A DNA stretch of 64,000 nucleotides from the NCBI GenBank assembly GCA_963742305.1, contig CAVULN010000017.1, forward strand, positions 1 to 64,000, written 5' to 3'. A model generated the notes under the pieces. The model had not been told where the DNA came from and searched no databases. It saw only the letters and a program-made list of their open reading frames with translations. Position 1 is the first letter of the stretch, and the number at the start of each line of letters is the position of its first letter. Made by a program: the position numbers and the translations under genes. This DNA comes from Roseiarcus sp963742305. GTDB taxonomy: Bacteria; Pseudomonadota; Alphaproteobacteria; Rhizobiales; Beijerinckiaceae. Shown piece after piece: positions 45,897-58,576 of the stretch.

Positions 45897-47330
45897 ATGC
45901 CGGCCGCGTCAGCAGCCTCGAAGCTCTTCGTTCCGCCCTATCCGCGCAGGCCCGGCCGGCCGCGGAGTTCGCTCTCGACCTTCCTCGCCATCCAGCGCAA
46001 TCCGATCGAAGTCTGGTGGGAGGGAGATTTCGAACGGCCGGTCTCGATCGGCCGCACCATCTTCGGCCTGCGCGGCGCGGCGCATGATCCGGCCGCGGTC
46101 CGGCGCATTTTTCTCGACAACGCCGCGAACTACCGCAAGGACGATCTTCAGCTTCGCATCTTGCGGCCGGGACTGGGCAACGGGCTCTTGACCGCGGAGG
46201 GCGAGGACTGGCGCTTCCAGCGCCGCGCGCTCGCGCCCCTGTTCTCGCCGCGCCAGGTCGCGGAATTCGCTCCCGCCGTTCATCGGGTCGGGCGGGCGGC
46301 GGTCGAGCGCATGGCCAGCCGCCGCGACGGCGCCGTGGCGGACATCGGCCAGACCATGTCGCGGATGACGCTGGCGGCGCTCGAACAGACGCTGTTCTCG
46401 CAGGGGCTCGGGCGCGAGCCGAGCGCCTTTCAGCGCGCGGTGACGAGCTATTTCGAGACCATCGGCAGGATCGATCCGCTCGATCTGTTGGGAGCGCCCG
46501 CGTTTCTGCCGCGACTAAGACGCCGGCGCGGCCGGGACGCGCTCGAATTTTTCGATTCCGCCGTCGATGCGATCATCGACAAGCGACGGGCGCTGCTGAC
46601 GGACGGCGCCGAGGCGCCGCGCGATCTCCTGACCCTGCTCATGTCGGCGAAGGACCCTGAGAATGGGCGCGGAATTTCCGACGCGGACGTGCGGGCCAAC
46701 ATCGTCACCTTTATCAACGCCGGCCACGAGACGACCGCCAACGGACTGACCTGGACACTCTTCCTGCTCTCCCAATCGCCCGAGTGGCGCGAGCGGGCGG
46801 AGGCCGACGCGGATCAGGCGTTCGACGCCACTGGGTCGGTCGCGACAGAGAGATGCGAAATCCTTCGCGCCGTGTTCGAGGAGGCGCTGCGCCTTTACCC
46901 GCCGGCGGCGATGCTCTCCCGTCAGGCGATCGCCGACGACGAGCTTGCCGGCGTGCACATTCCCGCCGGCGCCGTGATCACCGTCTCGCCCTATGTGTTG
47001 CACCGACGCCGGGGGCTTTGGGACCATCCCGACGCCTTCGATCCTTCCCGGTTCCTGGGGGAGCGGCGGGATCGCATCGACCGTTTCGCCTATATTCCGT
47101 TCGGCGCGGGCCCGCGCGTGTGCATCGGCATGGGCTTCGCGATGCAGGAGGCGATCGTTCTGCTCGCCTATCTCTTGCGCAGCCTTCGCTTCGACCTGGT
47201 CGAGGGGCAGGTCGTCATGCCGCTGCAACGGGTCACGCTGCGACCGCGAGGGGGCCTGAAAATGCATGTCAGACGACGCGCCGGGGCGGCGCTCTCCACA
47301 GCGGAAAATTTCTTTGTGAAAGTCCGTTGA
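45897..47330 (+). CDS. Cytochrome P450
   Basis: 477 residues from the ATG at 45897. I-helix oxygen-activation motif FINAGHETTANGLTW (AGHETT), K-helix EEALRLYPP (ExxR), PERF-like DPSRFLG, and heme loop FGAGPRVCIGMGFAMQEA, with the Cys thiolate ligand. No N-terminal anchor, so it is cytosolic and bacterial class I, needing ferredoxin and reductase encoded elsewhere. The substrate is unknown; the PPAAMLSRQA segment resembles fatty-acid/terpene-oxidising groups. Its stop codon TGA (47328-47330) is part of the -35 hexamer of the downstream rRNA promoter. Confidence 0.9.
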   Translation: MPAASAASKLFVPPYPRRPGRPRSSLSTFLAIQRNPIEVWWEGDFERPVSIGRTIFGLRGAAHDPAAVRRIFLDNAANYRKDDLQLRILRPGLGNGLLTAEGEDWRFQRRALAPLFSPRQVAEFAPAVHRVGRAAVERMASRRDGAVADIGQTMSRMTLAALEQTLFSQGLGREPSAFQRAVTSYFETIGRIDPLDLLGAPAFLPRLRRRRGRDALEFFDSAVDAIIDKRRALLTDGAEAPRDLLTLLMSAKDPENGRGISDADVRANIVTFINAGHETTANGLTWTLFLLSQSPEWRERAEADADQAFDATGSVATERCEILRAVFEEALRLYPPAAMLSRQAIADDELAGVHIPAGAVITVSPYVLHRRRGLWDHPDAFDPSRFLGERRDRIDRFAYIPFGAGPRVCIGMGFAMQEAIVLLAYLLRSLRFDLVEGQVVMPLQRVTLRPRGGLKMHVRRRAGAALSTAENFFVKVR

Positions 47331-47355
47331 CAGAAAATTCTGGGGGGCCTATATG
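47327..47355 (+). promoter_or_regulatory. Strong rRNA operon promoter
   Basis: TTGACA (47327-47332), 17-base spacer, TATATG (47350-47355). Consensus -35 and near-consensus -10; transcription would start near 47362. The spacer has a G-run (TGGGGGGCC). The -35 overlaps the P450 stop codon. Confidence 0.85.
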
Positions 47356-47860
47356 CGCCTCTCCCAACGGTTTGGCGAGCTCTAGCGGCGGCCGAAGCGG
47401 CGGGTTAAGGGACTTTTCGAACGGACTCCTCCCGCTGAGAGGCGGGGCGGGAGGCTTTTCGGTTGCTCCTGACGCGCGGAAGCGCGGCGCGAATTTGAGC
47501 TTGGGCTGACCTTCGGCGGCGGATCGCCTCGAAGTTTGGGCTGTGCTTACTGGGGCCTCTGGCTCCTTGCTGTTTGACAATCGCATCGGAAGAAAGAGAG
47601 ACGTGGGCGGCGGGGTCCTTGCGGGGCTTGGGGTCGCCGGGTCGGGTTTTCAGGCGTGAGCCTCAGAGCCAAATCCGGAGATTTTAAGCCCGAAGAGACA
47701 ACTGACGGTCACGTTTCAAATCATCGCGCTTCGAATGGAGCACGTCGGACCGCCGGGAGGCGGACTGGCGGGTTCGTATCGAGGCGGATGTGTTGGAACT
47801 CGTCAAGAATACAATGTCCGGAAGGACATTGAAGTGACCAGTCAGGACCAGATCTCAGTT
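47356..47860 (+). other. rRNA operon leader
   Basis: About 500 bases between promoter and 16S. Contains GTTTGACAATCGCATCGG and AGAAAGAGAGACGTGGGCGG near 47572-47615, resembling the conserved antitermination-type leader segments of alphaproteobacterial rrn operons. No protein gene. Confidence 0.6.
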
Positions 47861-49348
<1,488 letters not shown>

Positions 49349-49546
49349 GGATTCGGACAACATCAACCAGGACCTGGGTTCGCCCGCGGTCCGACGGTTT
49401 GTCGTCCGGCTCAGAATCAAGCAGCCAGTCAGGCTGCGTTTGCGGGATCGCGCCGCCTTCGTCTCTCTTTCTCAATCAAGGATAGGGAAGCCTTGCGCTC
49501 TTGTCGGCCTTCGTGGGCTTGGCTGGCGTGGACTTCTTCTTCGACC

Positions 49547-49623
49547 GGGCTTGTAGCTCAGTTGGTTAGAGCGCGCGCTTGATAAGCGTGAGGTCGGAGG
49601 TTCAAGTCCTCCCAGGCCCACCA
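49547..49623 (+). tRNA. tRNA-Ile (GAT)
   Basis: 77 bases including the encoded CCA; acceptor GGGCTTG / CAGGCCC, anticodon loop CTTGATAAG, T-arm GGTTCAAGTCC. Standard spacer tRNA. Confidence 0.95.
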
Positions 49624-49654
49624 AGAGCCTTTGGGCGCCGGCGGGTCTTGAAAC

Positions 49655-49730
49655 GGGGCCATAGCTCAGTTGGGAGAGCGCGTGCTTTGCAAGCATGAGG
49701 TCGTCGGTTCGATCCCGTCTGGCTCCACCA
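49655..49730 (+). tRNA. tRNA-Ala (TGC)
   Basis: 76 bases including CCA; acceptor GGGGCCA / TGGCTCC, anticodon loop CTTTGCAAG, T-arm GGTTCGATCCC. Second spacer tRNA. Confidence 0.95.
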
Positions 49731-50165
49731 AGGTCTGGACCGTAAGGTTTGGGTCGAGGTCGAGCAGATGGGCACAGGCTTCCAATCCTTCCGATGGGAT
49801 TCATCAGTTTCGCCAGGCGCGCGAGCGCTTGGCGTGACGAAGGCCGAACGGGCGGCGAACAGGATTGCGATCCTGAGCCGTTCCTTCCGGTCCTCGATCT
49901 CTGACATCGTGAAGAGGAAGCGCATTCGGTCGAAGGCCGGATGGGGCGAGACGTGCAGCCGGAAGGTCCGTGAGGACCCCGAGGCCGAAAAGACGTCGCG
50001 TCGTCATCTTGGCCTTTCGAGCAACCAGTCGTGAGTCTGGAGCCTGACCGCTCAGATTCCCGGATGCGTTTGAAGCAAAACTGGTCTTTTCACGCCAGGA
50101 CGCGCGTTGTCGATCGATTGCCGATCGGTCGACGAACACAAAGACGCGCGCCTTGGCGATGAGAG
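49731..50165 (+). other. 16S-23S internal transcribed spacer, 3' part
   Basis: About 430 bases between tRNA-Ala and 23S. No further tRNA. It ends with GAGAGCAATCAAG (50161-50173), which is perfectly complementary to CTTGATTGCTCTC after the 23S 3' end (53044-53056), forming the RNase III processing stem. Confidence 0.7.
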
Positions 50166-53050
<2,885 letters not shown>

Positions 53051-53151
53051 GCTCTCGTCGCCAAGGCGCGAGATTTATTACCTTCAAAGTGCGCAAACGC
53101 GCTCGGAGGCAATACCGAAAATTCCAGTTTTGCTTCGCCCGTTCTTTGCCG

Positions 53152-53268
53152 GCCTGGTGGCTTTTGCAAGGTGACAAGACCCGATCCCATCCCGAACTCG
53201 GCCGTCAAACACCTTAGCGCCGATGGTACTCTGTCTTAAGACATGGGAGAGTAGGTCGTCGCCAGGCC
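53152..53268 (+). rRNA. rrf: 5S ribosomal RNA
   Basis: GCCTGGTGGC at the 5' end pairs with GTCGCCAGGC at the 3' end; contains the conserved ACCCGATCCCATCCCGAACT. About 117 bases. Confidence 0.95.
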
Positions 53269-53314
53269 TGCCAAGAACGGAAATTCCTCTTCATCAACGA
53301 CCCATCGCCTTTGA

Positions 53315-53521
<207 letters not shown>

Positions 53522-54367
53522 GCCGTGTGGACACTTATCGCAACCATAAGATGATAGCCGCGAGAGTGACGACGGCAAGGTAATTTCGGGCGGTCTTTTC
53601 GAAGCGGGTTGCGACGCGGCGGAATTGCTTGAGTTTTGAGAAGCAGCACTCGACGAGATGGCGCTGGGCATAGAGATCCTTGTCGAGGGGATATTTGAGC
53701 GCCCGTGACGGATTGTTGGGGATGACGGCGATGGCTCCCTTGGCGGCGATAGCCTCGCGCAAATGATCGGCATCGTAGGCTGTGTCGGCCATGACGACCT
53801 CGGCCGGTAAGCCTTCCAGCAAAGCAGCAGCTTGGGGCGCATCGCCCTTTTGACCGGCGGTCAACGTGAACCGCACGGGACATCCCAGGCCTCGAACCGC
53901 CATATGGATTTTGGTGCTCAGGCCGCCGCGCGAGCGGCCGATCGCCTGATCTTCAGACCCCCTTTTTTGGCCCCGGCAGCATGCTGATGGGCTCGGACGA
54001 TGGTGGAATCGACGATCAGATATTCGAAATCCGGATCATCGGACATCGCCTCAAAGATCCGCCACCAGACCCCCTTGAGGCTCCAACGACTGAAGCGCCG
54101 GAATACACTGTTCCAATCCCCGAATGCTTCAGGCAGATCACGCCAGGGAGAGCCCGTACGAACGATCCAAAGCACGCCTTCCACAAACATCCGATTGTCG
54201 CGCCCAGTCGAGCCTTTCTGGTCAGGCCGACCTATAATCAGAGGCGCCATCCGTTCCCACGCCGCATCATTCAAAACCAAACGGTCCATCACACCCAAGA
54301 CTGCCTCCCCAAAAGCAGCCTTAAATCTGATTTGCCCCTAAAAGGGAATCCCTAAAGTCCACACCAC
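53522..54367 (-). mobile_element. IS5-family insertion sequence (IS427-like), 846 bp
   Basis: Flanked by direct repeats CTAG (53518-53521 and 54368-54371). Terminal inverted repeats begin GCCGTGTGGACACTT and, on the other strand, GTGGTGTGGACTTTA, sharing the core GTGTGGAC. Encodes a DDE transposase in two overlapping frames. It interrupts the recombinase remnant at tRNA-fMet. The right-hand CTAG overlaps the end of the neighbouring IS630-like element, so this copy probably inserted at that junction after it. Confidence 0.85.
53535..54298 (-). CDS. IS5-family transposase, made by frameshift between two frames
   Basis: The 5' frame (54298 to 53918) holds RLVLNDAAWERMAPLIIGRP, VLWIVRTGSPWRDLPEAFGD and the first Asp in LIVDSTIVRAHQHAAGAKK. 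The 3' frame, ending at 53535, supplies GGLSTKIHMAVRGLG, the second Asp in VVMADTAYDAD and the Glu in RHLVECCFSKLKQFRRVATR. The switch lies at AAAAAAGGGGG (about 53962-53972 on the plus strand), a slippery run as in other IS427-type elements. All three DDE residues are present, so the element may still be active. Confidence 0.85.
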
Positions 54368-54370
54368 CTA

Positions 54371-55422
54371 GCGCATCGGACGCTCATTTAAATCCGTACC
54401 CTGCGGCTTGGAAGGAGTTTGCACATTCCTCTGGGCTGAAGAGATCGCAGATTTGCCCGATCGCCTTCCAGAGTTCGTCGATGGTGCGCATGGCCAAGGC
54501 GCGCAGATGCGCCTTGAGTTTGGCGAAGGCCATTTCGATGGGATTGAGGTCGGGGCTGTAGGGCGGCAAAAACAGCATCCAGGCGCCTCGCTCGCGGATG
54601 GCCTGTTCAGCGGCGGGACTTTTGTGGGCGGGCAGATTGTCCAGGATGACGATGTCGCCCTCTTGCAGCGTTGGGACGAGTTGGGTGCGCACGTAGGTCT
54701 CGAAGATCGTGCGGTCCATCGGCGCGTCGATGACCCACGGCGCCGTCAGGGCGCCGCAGCGCAGCCCGGCGACGAAAGTCTGGGTCTTCCAATGGCCAAA
54801 GGGGGCCTTGGAACGAAGGCGCTCGCCCCTCTCGCAGCGTCCGCGCGCCCGGGTCATCTTTGTGTTGGTTCCCGTTTCGTCGATGAACACCAGCCGATGC
54901 GGCTCGGTCTGCATCTTGGGCTGTCGTTCAGCCTGCCACGCCTCGCGCGCCTGGCGCACGTCGGGCCGATCGCATTCGCTGGCCTGAAGGCTTTTTTTTA
55001 AAGCTCAGGCCGTTGCGGATCAGCCAGCGCGACAGCGAGGCGGGGTCGGCTTTCACTCCGCTGGCGGCATGGAGTTCGCCGGCCAGCTCCGGCATGCTGA
55101 TGTCGTCCTTCTCCGCCACCCGGCGCAAGATGAAGACGCGGTGCGGGTCGAGCTTACTGTGTCGCCAGCCGCCGAGCGCCTTGGGCGTAACCGCCCCGCG
55201 CTGGCGAAAAGCCGTCATCAAATCGATGACGAACGAGGGCGACACCCTGAAATGGGCCGCCGCCGCGCGCCGCGAATGCCCGGCCTCAACGGAACTCACC
55301 ACACGCTCGCGAAGATCCAGCGAATAGGGTTTCGGCATCGCAAATCACCTCCAATCCGGAAGTGAATCACACTCTCATCCCCGCCGGAATCCCCCTCAAT
55401 TCAATCTGACCGTCCGATGCTC
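54371..55422 (-). mobile_element. IS630-family insertion sequence A, about 1.05 kb
   Basis: Inverted ends GCGCATCGGACGCTCATTT (left, from 54371) and, on the other strand from 55422, GAGCATCGGACGGTCAGATT, each preceded by the TA target dinucleotide (54369-54370 and 55423-55424). The left TA lies within the CTAG repeat of the IS5 element; the right TA is shared with IS630 element B. Confidence 0.8.
54384..55338 (-). CDS. IS630-family transposase (element A), two frames joined by frameshift
   Basis: The first frame (55338 to 54928) is the HTH half: MPKPYSLDLRERVVSSVEAG HSRRAAAAHF, ending at SRWLIRNGLSFKKK. The second frame (to 54384) is the catalytic half: RLVFIDETGTNTKM (first Asp), GDIVILDNLPAHKS (second Asp) and SPDLNPIEMAFAKLKAHLRA (Glu). 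The frames meet at TTTAAAAAAAAG (eight A on the minus strand, 54992-54999), a typical slippery site for this family. Full DDE triad, so apparently functional. Confidence 0.85.
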
Positions 55423-55424
55423 TA

Positions 55425-56469
55425 GAGCGGGATGAATTTGGATTAAATCGACGGGGATTCCCGAATCGGAGACTTTCTGATTCAGGGTGCTGGCTGGAAG
55501 GAGGCCAGCATGGATGGGAAGGCCTTATTCGAACGATCTTCGTGAGCGGGCGGTCGGAGCGGTTTTGCACGGCGGACTTTCGCGCCATCGAGCGGCGGCT
55601 CAGTTCGGCGTTGGGGTCAGCACGGTCGTCAACTGGGTGCGGCGGTTTCACGAGACGGGCAGCGTGGCGCCGGGCCAGATGGGCGGACACAAGCCGAAGG
55701 CGATCCGCGACGGGCACGCGGCCTTTCTGTCCGAGCGCATTCGGCAAGGAGCCTTCACGCTGCGCGGGCTGGTGGCGGAACTCGCCGGGCGCGGGCTCAA
55801 GGTCGACTATCGCTCGGTGTGGAATTTCGTCCACGCGGAGAAGCTCAGTTTCAAAAAAAAGCGTCGTGGCGAGCGAGCGCGAACGGCCCGACGTCGCGCG
55901 AAGGCGGGCGCAATGGAAGAAGCGTCAGGACCAGATCGAGCCCGAGCGTCTGGTGTTCATCGACGAGACCTGGACGAAGACCAATATGGAGCCGCTTCGC
56001 GGCTGGGCGCCGCGGGGCGAAAGGCTGGTGGCCAGCGCTCCCCACGGCCATTGGAAAACCATGACCTTTGTCGCCGCGCTTCGCTGCGACCGGATTGAAG
56101 CGCCGTGGCTGCTCGATGGCCCAATCAATGGCGAGGCGTTCAAGACCTACGTCGAGAAGGTGCTCGCGCCCACCCTCAAGCCGGGCGATCTGGTGATCAT
56201 GGACAATCTCGGCAGCCACAAAGGCGGCGCCATCCGCCGGGCGATCCGGGCGGCCCGCGCCAAGCTCTTCTTCCTGCCCAAATATTCTCCTGACCTGAAC
56301 CCAATCGAGCAGGTCTTCGCCAAGCTCAAGCATCTCTTGCGCAAAGCTGCCGCCCGAACAATCGAAACCCTCACCGCCGCGGTGGGCGAACTGCTCGGCG
56401 TCTACACCGCCGAAGAATGCGCAAACTACTTCACCAATGCAGGATACCAAGCCTAATCTCATCACGCTC
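55425..56469 (+). mobile_element. IS630-family insertion sequence B, about 1.05 kb
   Basis: Left end AGAGCGGGATGAATTTGG (from 55425) and, on the other strand at the right end, AGAGCGTGATGAGATTAGG, flanked by TA on both sides (55423-55424 and 56470-56471). Orientation is opposite to element A and it differs in sequence, so it is not a recent duplicate. Confidence 0.85.
55514..56456 (+). CDS. IS630-family transposase (element B), two frames joined by frameshift
   Basis: Starts MGRPYSNDLRERAVGAVLHG GLSRHRAAAQ (HTH half). At TTTCAAAAAAAAG (eight A, 55853-55860) the catalytic frame takes over: RLVFIDETWTKTNM (Asp), GDLVIMDNLGSHKG (Asp) and SPDLNPIEQVFAKLKHLLRK (Glu), ending at 56456. The slippery run is at the same point as in element A (LSFKKK). 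Complete DDE triad. Confidence 0.87.
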
Positions 56470-56574
56470 TAGGCTCGCTCCTGAAATCATTGGCTCGCGT
56501 GAACTTGTGCGCCAACCGGTCCGACTCGCCCGGAATCATCGGCGCCCAACCGAAGGATCGGAAGGAAGAGCGCG

Positions 56575-57090
56575 CTATTTCACCGCCAGGGAGGCGAGCC
56601 GCTCGCGAGCCCCGGTGGCGCCGACGGCGAGCGCGCGTTCATAATAGTCGCGAGCCTTGGCCGCGTCGCCCCTCAGCCCGACGACACCCAGACGGGTCAA
56701 GGTGGCGGGATCGAAGGTGTCGCCGAGCGCAACCAGAGCCCGCGCGTCGCCGGCCTCGGCGGCGCTGACGAAAAACGCACGCGCCGTTGCGATATCACCC
56801 TTCGCGAAGGCGGCAAGGCCTTCGGCGCAAAGCCGCCGGGCGTCGTCGATCGGTATCGCCAGCTTGGCGCCTGGACCGCCCGCGGCCAGCGTGCCCGGGG
56901 CGGCGGACGGGTTCCGCAGCGCGCTCGCGAGCTTGCCGATCGCGTCCTTGGCGATGGCCTGAGCGGTGTTGGTCAACCCTTTCGGCTTGGCCGCAGCGGC
57001 AGGCGGGGCGACGAAAACAGGTTGCTCGACCGCCGCCTTCGCCGTCAGCGCCGCCGGCTCGAGCCGCGGCCGACACAGCAGAACGAGCAT
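56575..57090 (-). CDS. Sel1/TPR-like repeat protein, probably membrane-anchored
   Basis: At least 171 residues. The C-terminal half has helical repeats: LCAEGLAAFAKGDIATARAF FVSAAEAGDA, LVALGDTFDP and LRGDAAKARDYYERALAVGA TGAR, which follow the Sel1/TPR spacing. The in-frame sequence upstream of the ATG at 57090 (LAISWNALAVVLAAVIAS) would form a membrane anchor, so translation probably begins upstream near 57144, perhaps at a non-ATG codon after AGGGAGACGC. The middle is Pro/Ala linker. It lies immediately after the TAXI-like gene, with probable coupling. No partner identified. Confidence 0.6.
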   Translation of the reverse strand: MLVLLCRPRLEPAALTAKAAVEQPVFVAPPAAAAKPKGLTNTAQAIAKDAIGKLASALRNPSAAPGTLAAGGPGAKLAIPIDDARRLCAEGLAAFAKGDIATARAFFVSAAEAGDARALVALGDTFDPATLTRLGVVGLRGDAAKARDYYERALAVGATGARERLASLAVK

Positions 57091-57189
57091 GCTTGCGATG
57101 ACGGCGGCGAGGACGACCGCGAGTGCGTTCCAGGAAATGGCCAGCGTGCGTCTCCCTATTGCATGAGCCCGCGCCAGCGCGTCAGCCCG

Positions 57190-58470
57190 TCATAGAGCCG
57201 GTCCGAAATCAGCCGCGCTCGGCCATCCGGCCGAATTGGCGGCCGACTTGGCCGAGGCGCGGAACGCCTCGAGAGATCCATCGGCCGAAGACTTTTTCGC
57301 GTCAAGCCAGCTTTGCGCCGCGCTGAGCCGCGGCCATGGCCCGGTTGGCCACGACGCGTCGGCGGCGAGATTGACGTCGCGCCAGTGCGGGTCGCGATCG
57401 TCCGCCAGCAACCCATCGTAATCATCAAGAAACGCGCGCGCGATCCGTCCGAGCGCGTCCGCGCGTGTCGTTCCCGGCGCAGCGTCGAGGGCGATCAGCG
57501 CCATCGGCTCGCCGAGCGTTTCAATCGGTTCGGTCGGGCTCACCAGATTGGGCCGCTCCGCCGCGGTGACGTGCGCGGGCGCGTAGACCGGCTCCAAAGC
57601 CGGCGACCAGGGAATGGCGACGATGTGGAAACGTCCGCCGCCGCCGAAATCGTTGAGCGCGGCCGATTCTTCCGCGCCGAGGACAACGACCGCGTCGATC
57701 TTGCCGGCCGCGAGCGCATCGAGCGCCTCAGGCAGCGGCCCATTCGTCTCTTTCGCGCTCACGCCCAGACGGGAGAACAACATTCGGCCGCTGGTCGACG
57801 TCGAACTGTCCGGGTCGCCGAAGCTCACCGTTTTTCCCTTGAGGTCATTGATCGACTTGACCTCTTTGGGCGCAACCACCGCCAGGGTCTCGGGGGCCAA
57901 GCGCGTGACGAAAGGGGAGCGCTTCATCCACTCGGCGTCGCCCTTGGCGCTGGACAGGAGACTGTCGAGCGAGACGATGGCGAAGTCCGCCATATCTGTC
58001 TTGAGGACCTTGCCGAGACCGTTCGGCGATGTGGACCCGACGATCGCGCGCCCGGGCGAACCACTCGCGCCGACGACGGCCGCGAAATCCCGGGCCATCC
58101 TGCTTGCCCGTGCGTCGGCAGGATCCGCGAGGACCGTGAATTCCTTCGCCGCGGGGGCCCCCGCTTGCGGCTCCGGCGCCAGCGCCAGCGCCGGTTTGGC
58201 TTCCGCCGCCCTTGCGCCCCGGCGAGCATACCTCCCGAGACTGCCTCGCCATGCGCCGTGCCACAAAATTCGTTTGCCGTTTTTGTAGACGGGATGGGTG
58301 TAAGGCACCATGCCGTACGGGATCTTCGCCAATTCGGCCGCTAGATTTCCTCCCGCCAGCAGCGCCGCAAGGCCCACCCCCACGGCTGCGCAGACGGCGC
58401 GGCGCCGCGGCCTCCCCAAAACAAAACAAAAAAATCCCGGGCGCCCGCCCTGCCGAGTTCCGCTCGCCAT
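57190..58470 (-). CDS. TAXI-family (TRAP-type) periplasmic solute-receptor-like protein
   Basis: About 426 residues from the ATG ending at 58470; the start is uncertain because no good ribosome binding site is visible. An N-terminal helix (AVCAAVGVGLAALLAGG) precedes a type-2 binding-protein fold: RAIVGSTSPNGLGKVLKTDM ADFAIVSLD, LAVVAPKEVKSINDLKGKTV SFGDPDSSTSTSGRMLFSRL, then AGKIDAVVVLGAEESAALND F. The SINDLKGKxVSFGxPxSxT block is a TAXI/PhnD-like landmark. No TRAP permease adjoins, and the sequence is divergent, so transport may not be its role. The C-terminal residues may be shifted: a different frame ends LYDGLTRWRGLMQ at 57156, just before the next gene. Confidence 0.6.
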   Translation of the reverse strand: MASGTRQGGRPGFFCFVLGRPRRRAVCAAVGVGLAALLAGGNLAAELAKIPYGMVPYTHPVYKNGKRILWHGAWRGSLGRYARRGARAAEAKPALALAPEPQAGAPAAKEFTVLADPADARASRMARDFAAVVGASGSPGRAIVGSTSPNGLGKVLKTDMADFAIVSLDSLLSSAKGDAEWMKRSPFVTRLAPETLAVVAPKEVKSINDLKGKTVSFGDPDSSTSTSGRMLFSRLGVSAKETNGPLPEALDALAAGKIDAVVVLGAEESAALNDFGGGGRFHIVAIPWSPALEPVYAPAHVTAAERPNLVSPTEPIETLGEPMALIALDAAPGTTRADALGRIARAFLDDYDGLLADDRDPHWRDVNLAADASWPTGPWPRLSAAQSWLDAKKSSADGSLEAFRASAKSAANSAGWPSAADFGPAL

Positions 58471-58576
58471 CGGTTGCAACTTGGCCAGCAAATGCGACCT
58501 CTTCAAGGCAATCAAGACAGTGCTCCCTTGCGGAATTGCAGGAAAAATGGCCGAACCAGGAGGCGTCTGTGGCGGT

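Noticed and set aside
49472..49925. Frames ending in GAGFEP- or SNRRPHA-type peptides over the spacer tRNAs
   Set aside because: These peptides are antisense tRNA translations; only at tRNA-fMet is there genuine recombinase sequence upstream, so only that one is kept.
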